A stretch of 64,000 nt of DNA from Curvibacter sp. PAE-UM (GTDB lineage Bacteria; Pseudomonadota; Gammaproteobacteria; Burkholderiales; Burkholderiaceae_C): NCBI RefSeq assembly GCF_001432305.1, contig NZ_KQ483358.1:2541822-2605821 (forward strand). The letters are read 5' to 3'. The first letter of the stretch is position 1. Every line of letters starts with the position of its first letter. Both the position numbers and the translations under genes were made by a program. The notes under the pieces are model-generated. The model saw only the letters and a program-made list of their open reading frames with translations, did not search any database and was not told the DNA's origin. Positions 17,915-26,649 of the stretch are shown piece by piece.

Positions 17915-18796
17915 CTAGGCTGAGCGAAAGAACTGCAAGAACTCTTGCAGCACCTCGTCCGGGGCTTCTTCCGGCAGGTAGTGGCCGCATGACAAGGCGC
18001 GTCCCTGCACAAGACCGTTCATGGACTTTTCCCGCCACGTCTCCAGGACGTCGTAGGTGTTCCCTACAACGCCCTGTTTTCCCCAGAGAACGAGCAAGGG
18101 AGACTGAATCCTGCGCTCGCTGTCGGCGGCATCGTGCGCCAGGTCGATGGTTGCAGCAGCCCGGTAGTCTTCGCAGACCGCATGCAAGGTTTCTTCCGTG
18201 TAGCAACGACGGTACTCTGCATAGGCCTGCGCCGTGATGGCACCGGGTGTCTTGTTCTGCTTGTCGATGTGGTGACGCAGGTAGAACTCAAGATTGGCGC
18301 CTATCAATTTTTCCGGCAGCGGGGCCGCCTGGGCCAGGAAAAACCACCAGACGTAACGCATCGCAAATTCCATATTGGCAGATGCGTACATGGTCGCCGT
18401 CGGCGCAATGTCCAGGACGGCGGCCCGCTCCACAGCATCCGGATGATCCAGCAGCATGCGGTGGACGACGCGTCCACCCCGGTCATGCCCTGCAACCTGA
18501 AAGCGGGGAAAGCCCAGGTGGCGCATGACCTCCACCTGGTCTTGCGCCATCAGGCGCTTGGAGTAGCCGATGTGGTTTTCACCACCGTCCGGCTTGCCGG
18601 AGTCGCCGTAGCCCCGCAAGTCCGTCAACACGACCGTGAAATGTTGCGCCAGGGCCGGCGCAACCTTGTGCCAGCAAGCCCTGGTCTGGGGATGGCCATG
18701 CAGCAGCAGCAGGGCCGGACCTTGACCGCCCACCAGGGTGTCGATGGTGGTGCCAGCGGTAGCAATCGCTGAGTGTCGAAATCCGGGGAACAGCAT
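17915..18796 (-). CDS. alpha/beta hydrolase of the haloacetate/fluoroacetate dehalogenase family
   Basis: The 293-residue hydrolase has the family landmarks: LLLLHGHPQTRACWHKVAP near 30 (oxyanion region), DLRGYGDSGKP near 59, the nucleophile region GHDRGGRVVHRMLLDHP near 103 with Asp and the two Arg that hold a carboxylate, LDIAPTATMY with the acid Asp, and SCGHYLPEEAPDEV near 268 with the catalytic His. In characterised fluoroacetate dehalogenase the fluoride pocket uses His-Trp; here the segment is YVWWFFLAQ, so the His is replaced by Trp. Substrate is therefore open: a 2-haloacid or a small hydroxy-acid ester are both possible. It is the last gene of a unit with leuC-like and leuD-like genes. 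Confidence 0.82.
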   Translation of the reverse strand: MLFPGFRHSAIATAGTTIDTLVGGQGPALLLLHGHPQTRACWHKVAPALAQHFTVVLTDLRGYGDSGKPDGGENHIGYSKRLMAQDQVEVMRHLGFPRFQVAGHDRGGRVVHRMLLDHPDAVERAAVLDIAPTATMYASANMEFAMRYVWWFFLAQAAPLPEKLIGANLEFYLRHHIDKQNKTPGAITAQAYAEYRRCYTEETLHAVCEDYRAAATIDLAHDAADSERRIQSPLLVLWGKQGVVGNTYDVLETWREKSMNGLVQGRALSCGHYLPEEAPDEVLQEFLQFFRSA

Positions 18797-18811
18797 GGCG
18801 GTCTATGCCGA

Positions 18812-19477
18812 TCAGTTGGCCGGCCCGTCGCCCACCGGGATTTGACGTTTCATGCGAGCGGCGACGTCCTGGGTCCAGGGCTGCTGCTTCCAATGGGCCT
18901 GGGCAAACGCCATGATCTCGTTCATGTAGCTCAGGGACATGCCGACGACGTCCACGCCCTTGAGGAACATCTCCTGGTGACGCCTGGAGATTTCGAATTT
19001 CATGGCGGGCAGGCCTGCACAACGCACCTCCAGGTTTTCCACGTCGATGGAGATCTCCGGCGCATCGGCGCGTTCGCAGAGTGCCATGAGCTGCTCGACC
19101 TGCTCGACGGGCAGCGCAACCAGCAGCAGTTGATTGCCCATGGCGTTGGAATAGAAGATCTCGGCGAAGCTGGGGGCGATGATGGCCTTGAAGCCGTAGT
19201 CCAGCAGGCCCCAGACCGCGTGCTCGCGGCTGGAGCCGCAGCCGAAGTTGGAACCGCCCAGCAGCAACTTCGATTTTGCGTATTGGGGGCGATTGAGCAC
19301 GAAATCCGGCTTGATCGCGCCCTGGGTGTCAAAGCGCAGGTCGTAAAGCAGTCCTTCGGCCAGGCCGGACTTGTCGATCCTGCGCAGGAACTGCTTGGGC
19401 ATGATCTGGTCCGTGTCGAGGTTGTCGATGCGGATGGCAGCCGCTTTGCCCTGGATGGCCTTGATGGTGCTGGACAT
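18812..19477 (-). CDS. leuD: aconitase-family hydratase small subunit (LeuD-like)
   Basis: The 221-residue protein is the swivel domain of a two-subunit isopropylmalate isomerase-type enzyme: RIDNLDTDQIMPKQFL near residue 16 and LLGGSNFGCGSSREHAVWGLLDYGFKAIIAPSFAEIFYSN near 72, where GSSREHA binds substrate. It works with the LeuC-like subunit, whose stop codon is separated from this start by one base. The absence of leuB nearby, the presence of a DmlR-like regulator and of a dehalogenase-like hydrolase suggest a catabolic or accessory copy (for example a citramalate-type hydratase) rather than the main leucine pathway enzyme; that is inference. Confidence 0.85.
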   Translation of the reverse strand: MSSTIKAIQGKAAAIRIDNLDTDQIMPKQFLRRIDKSGLAEGLLYDLRFDTQGAIKPDFVLNRPQYAKSKLLLGGSNFGCGSSREHAVWGLLDYGFKAIIAPSFAEIFYSNAMGNQLLLVALPVEQVEQLMALCERADAPEISIDVENLEVRCAGLPAMKFEISRRHQEMFLKGVDVVGMSLSYMNEIMAFAQAHWKQQPWTQDVAARMKRQIPVGDGPAN

Positions 19478-19478
19478 G

Positions 19479-20906
19479 TCAGTTCCCCAGTTTGCGGACG
19501 TCGGTGATCTTGCCGGTGACGGCGGCGGCGGCGGCCATGGCCGGACTCATGAGATGGGTGATCGCACCGCGCCCCTGACGACCTTCAAAGTTCCGGTTGG
19601 TGGTCGAGGCGCAGCGGGTGCCCTCGCTCAGTACGTCGTCGTTCATGGCCAGACACATGGAGCAGCCGGGCTTGCGCCACTCGAAGCCGGCCGTGATGAA
19701 GACCTGGTCCAGCCCTTCCCGCTCGGCCTGCTGCTTCACCGCGCCTGAGCCGGGCACCACCATGGCGCGCACCCCGGTCGCGACCTTGCGGCCCGCGACG
19801 ACTTTGGCGGCGTTGCGCAGATCCTCGATCCGGGCGTTGGTGCAGGAGCCGATGAAAACGTGCTGGATGGGTGTGCCTGCTATCGGCTGCCCCCCCTGGA
19901 GCCTGGTGTAGGCCAGCGCCTGTTCGGTGCTGCGTTTTTGCTCAGCCAGGACCTGCGTGGCGCTGGGAACCTTGCCCGAGATGGAGACGACCTGGTCCGG
20001 GCTGGTGCCCCAGGTGACATAAGGCTCGACGTGGGTGGCATCGAAGCGGTGCTCGGCTTCGAACCGCGCGCCCTCGTCGCTCCTGAGCAGCTTCCATTGT
20101 TCGAGGGCGTCCGTGCGGTAGGGGCCTCTGATGTCGGGGCACTTTTCCAGCACGTAATCGATGGCGGTCTGGTCCGGCGCGATCAGGGCGCCGCGCGCGC
20201 CCGCCTCGACCGCCATATTGCACAAGGTGAAGCGCGCTTCGACCGACAGCGCCTCCACGGCACTGCCGCAGAACTCGACGACATAACCGCGCGCACCCTG
20301 GGCACCGATGGTCCCGATGATCATCAGGATCAGGTCCTTGCTGGTGGTGCCTGCTGGCAGTTGGCCGTCGATGCGGATGCGCATGTTTTTAGCGAGGCGA
20401 TAGACCAGGGTCTGCGTCGCCAGCACATGCTCCACTTCTGAGGTGCCGATGCCGAAGCCCAGCGCGCCCAGGGCGCCATAGGTGGTGGTGTGGCTGTCGC
20501 CGCAGATCACGACCATGCCCGGGCGGATCATTCCATGCTCGGGGGCGACGACGTGTTCGATCCCCTGCATGGCGTCGTTGGTATCGAACAGGGGAATGCC
20601 GTGTTTTGCGCAGTTCCGTGCCAGGTTGCTGGCCTGCAAGGCCGAGGCCTGGTCATCGATCACACGGATTTTCACGGGATGCGTGGGAATGATGTGGCTG
20701 ACCACGGACACGTTCTGTCCAGGCATCAGCGTCTTGACGTTTCGTGCGTCCAGCCCGGCGAAGGCCTGCGGGCTGGTGTACTCGTTCATCAGGTGCAGAT
20801 CGCAGAACAGCAGGACGTTCTGCTCATCGAGCACCCGCACCGTGTGGGATTCCACCAGCTTCTGGTAGAGCGTTCTGGCGGCACCCTGCTTCGATGGCGT
20901 GTTCAT
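19479..20906 (-). CDS. leuC: aconitase-family hydratase large subunit (LeuC-like)
   Basis: The 475-residue protein has the iron-sulfur aconitase fold. Cluster cysteines are in FIGSCTNARIEDLRNA near 350 and RKPGCSMCLAMNDD near 405; VICGDSHTTTYGALGALGFGIGTSEVEHVLATQT near 125 is the family signature. It isomerises 2- and 3-hydroxy acids by dehydration and rehydration. The start MNTPSKQGAARTLYQKL at 20906 was chosen over an in-frame ATG at 20945. It is transcribed away from the LysR gene at 21058, through an AT-rich 150-bp intergenic region that probably holds both promoters and the LysR site. Confidence 0.88.
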   Translation of the reverse strand: MNTPSKQGAARTLYQKLVESHTVRVLDEQNVLLFCDLHLMNEYTSPQAFAGLDARNVKTLMPGQNVSVVSHIIPTHPVKIRVIDDQASALQASNLARNCAKHGIPLFDTNDAMQGIEHVVAPEHGMIRPGMVVICGDSHTTTYGALGALGFGIGTSEVEHVLATQTLVYRLAKNMRIRIDGQLPAGTTSKDLILMIIGTIGAQGARGYVVEFCGSAVEALSVEARFTLCNMAVEAGARGALIAPDQTAIDYVLEKCPDIRGPYRTDALEQWKLLRSDEGARFEAEHRFDATHVEPYVTWGTSPDQVVSISGKVPSATQVLAEQKRSTEQALAYTRLQGGQPIAGTPIQHVFIGSCTNARIEDLRNAAKVVAGRKVATGVRAMVVPGSGAVKQQAEREGLDQVFITAGFEWRKPGCSMCLAMNDDVLSEGTRCASTTNRNFEGRQGRGAITHLMSPAMAAAAAVTGKITDVRKLGN

Positions 20907-21057
20907 TCTGCGGTGATTCCATGTTCTTGGGTCAACCCGGCCCACAGCTGCAATCCATTTTTCATGAGCGTCTCTTGGTGAAAGTGCCTCATGCTAACCA
21001 TGAACAACAAAGAAACAATTCAAATAAAATTCATTCTTTAGTGTTCTAAAAACAATA

Positions 21058-21981
21058 ATGGACACCTACTCAGACATCAGACTGTTCGCGCTGATCGTCA
21101 AGCTCGGGAACATGGCGGCAACGGCTCAGGAACTGGGCGTCACCCCGCCGGTCATCAGCCGCCGCCTGGCGCTGCTGGAGAAACGGCTCGGTGTGCGGCT
21201 GCTGAATCGCACCACCCGCAAGATCAGCCTGACCCCGGAAGGCGAAACCTACCTGATGGAGGGCGTACGCATTCAGGAAGAGATGGATGCGCTGGAGGGG
21301 CGCATCGCAGGCGGGAGCCTGCAGCCCCAAGGAACCGTCAGGATCGCGGCGACCTTCGGCTTCGGCCGAACGCATGTGACGCCAGCGCTCTCCAGCTTTG
21401 TGCGCGAGTTCCCGCAGATCGACATTCAACTTCATCTGAGCGACAAGTCCGTCCATCTCGTGGAGCAGGGCTTCGACCTGATGATCCGGTTTGGCGAACT
21501 TGCCGACAGCCGGCTGACGGCAAGACTGCTGGCCAGGAACCGCCGCATCCTGTGCGCGGCACCGGCTTACCTTGCCGCCATGGGCGTGCCGACGCATCCG
21601 AGGGACCTGGGGCGCCACAACTGCATCTTCATCCGCGAGGCCGATGAAACCTTCGGGACCTGGCATTTCAGCAATGGCGCCGAGTCGGAGACGATCAAGG
21701 TCCGCTCCAACCTCAGCACGAACGACGGCAACTCGGCCTTGACGTGGGCTCTGGATGGGCAAGGCATCCTGATCCGGTCGCAGTGGGACGTGGCCAGGCA
21801 TCTGCAAACCGGGGAGCTGGTCCCCCTGCTGCCGGATTGGGCCCCGCCCCCGGCGGACATCTACCTGGTCTTCCAGACCAGCAAGCAGATGCCGGCCAAG
21901 GTGCGTGTCCTGGTGGACTGGCTGCTCAAGCACTTCGAGTCCAGGCGGGCGGCCAGCAAGGGAACTTCCAGCAATTGGTAG
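21058..21981 (+). CDS. LysR family regulator, DmlR-like
   Basis: The 307-residue protein has the LysR winged helix (residues 5-62, LGNMAATAQELGVTPPVISRRLALLEKRLGVRLLNRTTRKISLTPEG) and an effector-binding domain (90-295). The pattern LLNRTTRKISLTPEG and LVEQGFDLMIRFGELADSRL places it in the DmlR/CrgA-type subgroup, whose E. coli namesake controls D-malate use. It is divergent from the leuC-leuD-hydrolase unit, the usual arrangement of a LysR protein with its target, so it probably responds to the organic acid handled by those enzymes. Confidence 0.9.
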   Translation: MDTYSDIRLFALIVKLGNMAATAQELGVTPPVISRRLALLEKRLGVRLLNRTTRKISLTPEGETYLMEGVRIQEEMDALEGRIAGGSLQPQGTVRIAATFGFGRTHVTPALSSFVREFPQIDIQLHLSDKSVHLVEQGFDLMIRFGELADSRLTARLLARNRRILCAAPAYLAAMGVPTHPRDLGRHNCIFIREADETFGTWHFSNGAESETIKVRSNLSTNDGNSALTWALDGQGILIRSQWDVARHLQTGELVPLLPDWAPPPADIYLVFQTSKQMPAKVRVLVDWLLKHFESRRAASKGTSSNW

Positions 21982-22046
21982 CGCGCGCTGCATGGCCAGC
22001 GGGCTACGATGCCGCATTTGTGATTTGTGAAAAGAAAGACCACACC

Positions 22047-22778
22047 ATGACGACTGAGGGCAAGCTGGCGCAGGAACTCACACCGACGGGAAAACTGAGG
22101 GTCGGTGTGGCCTACGCCCCCAAGACCACGCCGGTCTTTGTCGCGCGGAACGCCGATGGCAGTTACCGGGGCGTTCCCCTCGACCTGGGCCGCGCGCTGG
22201 CACAGGAGTTGGGGGTTCCAATGGAAGTCTTTGCAGCGGCAACGACCGCGGAATTGACACAAGCCTGTCTTTCCGGTGCCATCGACCTGGGTTTCATGCC
22301 CGCGGATGAAGCCCGCCGCCAGCAACTCGATTTCAGCCCGCCCTACTTCGTCATCGAAAGCACCTTCCTCGCGGCCGGACACACCGGCATCGCCAGCTTT
22401 GCCGATGTCGACCGGGCCGGCATCACGGTCGTGGGGATCGCCGGTTCGACCACGATCCGCGCTGCAGAACGCAGCCTCGGGGCCGCGACGGTCGTGGCGG
22501 CGAAATCGATCGATGAAGCCATGACCATGATGAAGTCAGGCCAGGCCCATGCCTTCGCCCTGACGCATGACGCCTTGCCACCCCTGCAACAGGAGTTGCC
22601 GGGCTCCCGCATCCTGGACGGCGCCTTCCAGGTGACCGGGGTGGCGATGGCGGTGCGCAAGCATCAGCCCGAGGCACTCGCCTGCATCACGCAGTTCATC
22701 CAGGCTGCCAAGGCCAGCGGCATGCTCAGGCGCGCGTTTGACGATGCCGGCTTGGGCGGACAGAAGATGGCCCCCTGA
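22047..22778 (+). CDS. amino-acid-type binding protein (SBP_bac_3) without a visible signal peptide
   Basis: The 243-residue protein is a periplasmic-binding-protein type 2 domain: GKLRVGVAYAPKTTPVFV near residue 16, GVPLDLGRALAQELGVPMEVF, IDLGFMPADEARRQQLDFSPPYFVIESTFL near 85. Normally such proteins have a signal peptide, but the start at 22047 begins MTTEGKLAQELTPTG with none; the upstream frame runs back into lysR and is not a signal sequence. It is either a cytosolic ligand-binding protein or has an unusual export route. It lies 65 bases after lysR in the same direction, so it may bind the same small molecule. Confidence 0.78.
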   Translation: MTTEGKLAQELTPTGKLRVGVAYAPKTTPVFVARNADGSYRGVPLDLGRALAQELGVPMEVFAAATTAELTQACLSGAIDLGFMPADEARRQQLDFSPPYFVIESTFLAAGHTGIASFADVDRAGITVVGIAGSTTIRAAERSLGAATVVAAKSIDEAMTMMKSGQAHAFALTHDALPPLQQELPGSRILDGAFQVTGVAMAVRKHQPEALACITQFIQAAKASGMLRRAFDDAGLGGQKMAP

Positions 22779-22803
22779 GCCCTCGCGGCCAGCCTGGCCG
22801 CGT

Positions 22804-24264
22804 TCAAGGCGCAATGAGCGCATCCAGCACACCGGGCTCGAAGTGCCGCTCGATGTAATCGGCCAGGCCTTCGAACACCGACTCCAGCGTGGGCACACGC
22901 GCCGCGCCCTGACGCCCGAACAGCGCCTGCAGCACGGCTGTTTCCTCGAACAGGCCGTGCAGGTACAGGCCCAGCACGTTGCCGGCCGCGTTCTGCCAGC
23001 CCAGGCCGGGCAAGACCTCACGCGCCACGTCGCCCTTGGCCGCCATGGCCGGATGCTGCGCGGTCTGGCCGTGGTGGATTTCGTAGCCACTCACGCGCAC
23101 CCCTGAAAGTGCGGCCCACGGGCCCTGCAGCGTGGCGAAGCCGGCGTGCGTGTGCTGCACCGTCTTGGCCGGCTCGAAGCTGGTGACCAGGGGCAGCAGG
23201 CCCAGGCCGGGGGCATTGCCGTCGATGCCGTGCGCATCGATCAGCGCCTCGCCCAGCATCTGCAGGCCACCACAGACGCCCAGCACCACCCTGCCCTGCG
23301 CAGCGTGCTCGGCGATGGCGCGGTCCAGGCCCTGGGCGCGCAGCCAGGCCAGGTCGCCACTCGTGTGCTTGGAGCCGGGCAAGATGATCCAGTCCACGCC
23401 CTGCAGTTCGGCCGGGCTGCGTGCCCAGCGCAGGTGCACACCCGGCACGTTCTTCAGCGGCTGGAATTCGTCGAGGTTGCTGATGCGCGGATAAGCCACG
23501 ACGGCGATGCGCGTGGTGATCTTGCCGCTGTTCGAATGTCTGTCATCAAACACCCCATCCTCTTCGGGTAAGCCGTGCTGCCGCCACATGGGCAGCGTGG
23601 CCACGGTGGGCACGCCGGTGAGGTCCTGCAGCATCTGCGGGCCTGGGGCCAGCAAGGCGGCGTCGCCACGGAAGCGGTTGAGCACGAAACCGCGGATCAG
23701 CGCGCGGTCGGCTTCAGGTATCAAAGCCCAGGTGCCGTAGAGATGGGCGAAGGCGCCGCCACGGTCGATGTCGGTGACCAGCAGGCAGGCGGCCCGGGCG
23801 TGGCGTGCGATGCGCAGGTTGACGATGTCGCTGGCCGCCAGGTTGATCTCGGCCGGCGAGCCGGCGCCTTCGATCACCACCACGTCGTTCTCGGCCATGA
23901 GTTCGTCGAGCGCTTGCGCCACCACGGGCCAGACCTTCTCGCTGCGGCCGCGCCAGTCCATGCGCGTGAGTTCATCGTTCACCTGGCCCAGCAGCACGAC
24001 CTGGCTGTGCGTGTCGCGCTCGGGCTTGAGCAGCAGCGGGTTCATGCGGACCTCGGGCGCGGCTTTCGCGGCCAGGGCCTGGAAATACTGCGCGCTGCCG
24101 ATCTCGCCCCCAGCAACAACCCGGGCGTTGTTGCTCATGTTCTGCGCCTTGTAGGGCGCGACCTTCAGCCCCTGGCGCGCGTAATACCGGCACAGGGCCG
24201 TGGCCAGCCAGCTCTTGCCGGCGCCACTGGTGGTGCCCAGCACCATGACGGCACGGGCGCTCAT
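22804..24264 (-). CDS. cobQ: cobyric acid synthase
   Basis: The 486-residue amidotransferase has the N-terminal synthetase P-loop MVLGTTSGAGKSWLATALCRYYARQGLKVAPYKAQNMSNNA (residues 8-48) and a C-terminal class I glutamine amidotransferase domain with the nucleophile Cys in VVLGVCGGLQMLGEAL near residue 335. It amidates four side chains of adenosylcobyrinic acid a,c-diamide. It is the last gene of the riboswitch-controlled cobalamin operon, 28 bases after cobO. No other corrin ring synthesis genes are in the window, so whether the cell makes or salvages B12 is not decided here. Confidence 0.95.
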   Translation of the reverse strand: MSARAVMVLGTTSGAGKSWLATALCRYYARQGLKVAPYKAQNMSNNARVVAGGEIGSAQYFQALAAKAAPEVRMNPLLLKPERDTHSQVVLLGQVNDELTRMDWRGRSEKVWPVVAQALDELMAENDVVVIEGAGSPAEINLAASDIVNLRIARHARAACLLVTDIDRGGAFAHLYGTWALIPEADRALIRGFVLNRFRGDAALLAPGPQMLQDLTGVPTVATLPMWRQHGLPEEDGVFDDRHSNSGKITTRIAVVAYPRISNLDEFQPLKNVPGVHLRWARSPAELQGVDWIILPGSKHTSGDLAWLRAQGLDRAIAEHAAQGRVVLGVCGGLQMLGEALIDAHGIDGNAPGLGLLPLVTSFEPAKTVQHTHAGFATLQGPWAALSGVRVSGYEIHHGQTAQHPAMAAKGDVAREVLPGLGWQNAAGNVLGLYLHGLFEETAVLQALFGRQGAARVPTLESVFEGLADYIERHFEPGVLDALIAP

Positions 24265-24292
24265 CGGTGGATTCCTTGGGCGTGTTCCATCG

Positions 24293-24862
24293 TCAGTCCT
24301 CGATGCCGCGCTGGGCCGGGATGCCGGCGCGGAAGGCGTGTTTGACCAGGGCCATCTCGGTCACGGTGTCGGCCAGCGCGATCAGCTCAGGCGGGCAGCG
24401 CCGGCCGGTCAGCACCACGTGCACGTCTTTCGGACGATCCCGCAGCGTGGCCAGCACCTCGTCCAGGGGCAGCCAGCCGTAGATCAGCGGGTAGGTGATC
24501 TCGTCGAGGGTGACCATGAAAAATTGGCCGCCCAGGATGTCGGCCCGTGCGCGCAACCAGCCGGCGCGCGCCAGTTCTGCGGAATGGTCGAGGTCCTTGC
24601 TCTTCCAGCTGAAGCCGTCACCGAGGCCAACGACCGGAATGCCGAGCTGCTCGAAGACGCGGTGTTCGCCGAAGCGCGCGCCGTCGGGCTTGATGAACTG
24701 GTAGACCTTGACCGGCTTGCCGCGGCCATGCGCACGCAGGGCCAGGCCGAAGGCCGCGGTGCTCTTGCCCTTGCCGTCGCCGGTGTTGACGATGAGCAGG
24801 CCGCGGCGTTCACCCTCGCGCGGCGCGTAGGGCTTTTCGGTGGGCGGAGTTTCGATCTGCAT
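24293..24862 (-). CDS. cobO: cob(I)yrinic acid a,c-diamide adenosyltransferase
   Basis: The 189-residue protein is of the CobA/CobO/BtuR family: [33 protein letters not shown] (residues 21-53) is its reversed P-loop region, and [24 protein letters not shown] near 117 and [22 protein letters not shown] near 150 complete the signature. It adds the 5'-deoxyadenosyl group to the reduced corrinoid. AAGGACAGAGC before 24862 acts as ribosome binding site. It lies between btuD and cobQ. Confidence 0.96.
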   Translation of the reverse strand: MQIETPPTEKPYAPREGERRGLLIVNTGDGKGKSTAAFGLALRAHGRGKPVKVYQFIKPDGARFGEHRVFEQLGIPVVGLGDGFSWKSKDLDHSAELARAGWLRARADILGGQFFMVTLDEITYPLIYGWLPLDEVLATLRDRPKDVHVVLTGRRCPPELIALADTVTEMALVKHAFRAGIPAQRGIED

Positions 24863-24871
24863 GCTCTGTCC

Positions 24872-25639
24872 TTACAAACGCGGCAGCGAGACCCACAACC
24901 CGTCGACCGCGGCGATGCGGATGCGCTGCTCGAACACCTGCTCCAGCGCGCGGTGCGTGGCCGCGTCCGCACAGGCGCCCTGGTGGCGCACCTGGCCGGC
25001 GGCCATGATGACCATCTCGTCGGCCTGCAGAGCCAGCGAGAGTTCGTGCAGCACGCTGACCACCGTCTTGCCACTGGCCACCACGTCGCGCATCAGCAGC
25101 ATCCAGTCCACCTGGTGCGGCGGGTCGAGGTTGGCCAGCGGTTCGTCCAGCAGCAGCACATCGGCCTGCACGGCCAGCGCGCGCGCCAGCAGCACGCGCT
25201 GGCGCTCGCCGCCCGAGAGCTGGCCCAGGGAGCGGCCACGCCAGTCCCAGGCCTGCGTGGCGCGCAAGGCCTGCTCCACGGCGGCCAGGTCGGCCGCACC
25301 GGGTGGCGCCAGCCAGGCCTGGTGCGGCAGGCGGCCCAGCAGGGCCACGTCGAAGACGGTCAGGTCGTCACCCGCACTGCCGTTCTGGCCCAACCAGGCC
25401 AGCTGCCGTGCGCAGGCGCGACGGTCCAGGGTGTCCAGCGGCTGGCCCAGCAGGCTCACGCTGCCCTGCGCGGGCAGCAGTTGCGCCAGAACTTTCAGCA
25501 GGGTGGACTTGCCCGCGCCATTGGGGCCGACGATGCTGGTCCAGCGGCCGGCCGGCAGATCGAGATCGATGCCGTGCAGCACCTCGGCCTCGCCCAGGCG
25601 GGCACGCAGGGCACGGGCGCTGAGTGCGGGTGCCGTCAT
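24872..25639 (-). CDS. btuD: ABC transporter ATPase for vitamin B12 (BtuD)
   Basis: The 255-residue ATPase has Walker A SIVGPNGAGKSTLLKV near residue 35, the signature LGQLSGGERQRVLLARALAVQ near 135 and Walker B DVLLLDEPLANLDPP near 155. With BtuC it powers corrinoid uptake across the inner membrane. Its start overlaps the btuC stop by four bases (ATGA), so the stoichiometry is probably set by coupled translation. An in-frame ATG at 25678 inside btuC is less likely. Confidence 0.92.
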   Translation of the reverse strand: MTAPALSARALRARLGEAEVLHGIDLDLPAGRWTSIVGPNGAGKSTLLKVLAQLLPAQGSVSLLGQPLDTLDRRACARQLAWLGQNGSAGDDLTVFDVALLGRLPHQAWLAPPGAADLAAVEQALRATQAWDWRGRSLGQLSGGERQRVLLARALAVQADVLLLDEPLANLDPPHQVDWMLLMRDVVASGKTVVSVLHELSLALQADEMVIMAAGQVRHQGACADAATHRALEQVFEQRIRIAAVDGLWVSLPRL

Positions 25640-26649
25640 GCGCCCCGCCCCTGCACACCCTGGTGATGCATGAGCCACAGCAGGTAGCTGCCGCCGAGCA
25701 CGGCGGTGAGCACACCCACGGGCAGTTCCTGCGGCGCCAGCAGGCCGCGCGCCAGGGTGTCGGCTGCCATCAGCAGCACGCCGCCCATCAGACTGGACAG
25801 CAGAATGAGACGGCCATGCGTGGTCTTGGTGACGGAGCGCACCAGGTGCGGCGCGGCCAGGCCGACGAAACCGATCAGCCCGGTCTGCGCCACTGCCGTG
25901 CCCGTGGCCAGGGCCAGCACCACGACCAGCACCGCACGCAGCGTGGCCACCGGCAGGCCCAGGCTGGTGGCGGTGGCCTCGCCCAGCGTGAGGCCGTCGA
26001 GCACATGGCTGCCGGCCCAGGCCAGCAGCAGGCCCGGCAGCAGCACCGCGGCCATCAGGGCGCAGGCAGCCCAGTCGACAAAAGCGGTCGAGCCCAGGAT
26101 GAAGGCCTGCAGGGTCTGCATGACCTCGGGCACCAGCAGCATGGTGAGCGAGCTCATGGCGCCCAGCACCACGCCCACCACCACGCCGGCCAGCAGCAGG
26201 CGCAGGGTGTGCTGCACGCCGCTGGCCAGCGCCAGCGTGAGCAGCACGGCGGCCATGGCCCCGATGAAGGCAGCGCCAGTCAGGCCCAGCTGGCGCAGCC
26301 AGGGCGCGGCCACGCCGCCGCCCAGCAGGACCAGCGCCAGCGCCATGCCCAGCGAGGCGCCCGAGGCACTGCCCAGCAGGTAGGGATCGGCCAGCGGGTT
26401 GCGGAACAGGCCCTGGGCAATGGCGCCGGCCAGGCCCAGCAGCGCACCGGCCAGCCAGGCGCCCAGGGTGCGCGGCACGCGGATGTCCCAGACAATCTGC
26501 CAGGCCAGTGCATCGCGGTGCATGCTGCGCAGGCTCTCCAGCCCGGTGCTGCCCACGCTGGCGCCCAGCAACAGCCCGGCCACGGTGAGCAGCAGCAGGA
26601 CGGCCCCCAGCACCAGGGCGCGGCGCTGCTGGCGGGATATTTCCCTCAT
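25636..26649 (-). CDS. btuC: vitamin B12 ABC permease (BtuC)
   Basis: The 337-residue FecCD-type permease has about ten membrane helices. WDIRVPRTLGAWLAGALLGLAGAIAQGLFRNPLADPYLLGSASGASLGMAL (residues 53-103) is the family signature, and GLPVATLRAVLVVVLALATGTAVAQTGLIGFVGLAAPHLVR contains the coupling region for the ATPase. Start overlaps the btuF stop and its stop overlaps the btuD start, each by four bases. The chosen start MREISRQQRR at 26649 gives the family length. Confidence 0.94.
   Translation of the reverse strand: MREISRQQRRALVLGAVLLLLTVAGLLLGASVGSTGLESLRSMHRDALAWQIVWDIRVPRTLGAWLAGALLGLAGAIAQGLFRNPLADPYLLGSASGASLGMALALVLLGGGVAAPWLRQLGLTGAAFIGAMAAVLLTLALASGVQHTLRLLLAGVVVGVVLGAMSSLTMLLVPEVMQTLQAFILGSTAFVDWAACALMAAVLLPGLLLAWAGSHVLDGLTLGEATATSLGLPVATLRAVLVVVLALATGTAVAQTGLIGFVGLAAPHLVRSVTKTTHGRLILLSSLMGGVLLMAADTLARGLLAPQELPVGVLTAVLGGSYLLWLMHHQGVQGRGA

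Noticed and set aside
17915-18796. Firm call as a fluoroacetate dehalogenase
   Set aside because: The catalytic triad and Arg pair are present, but the His of the fluoride-binding pocket is Trp, so the substrate was left open.
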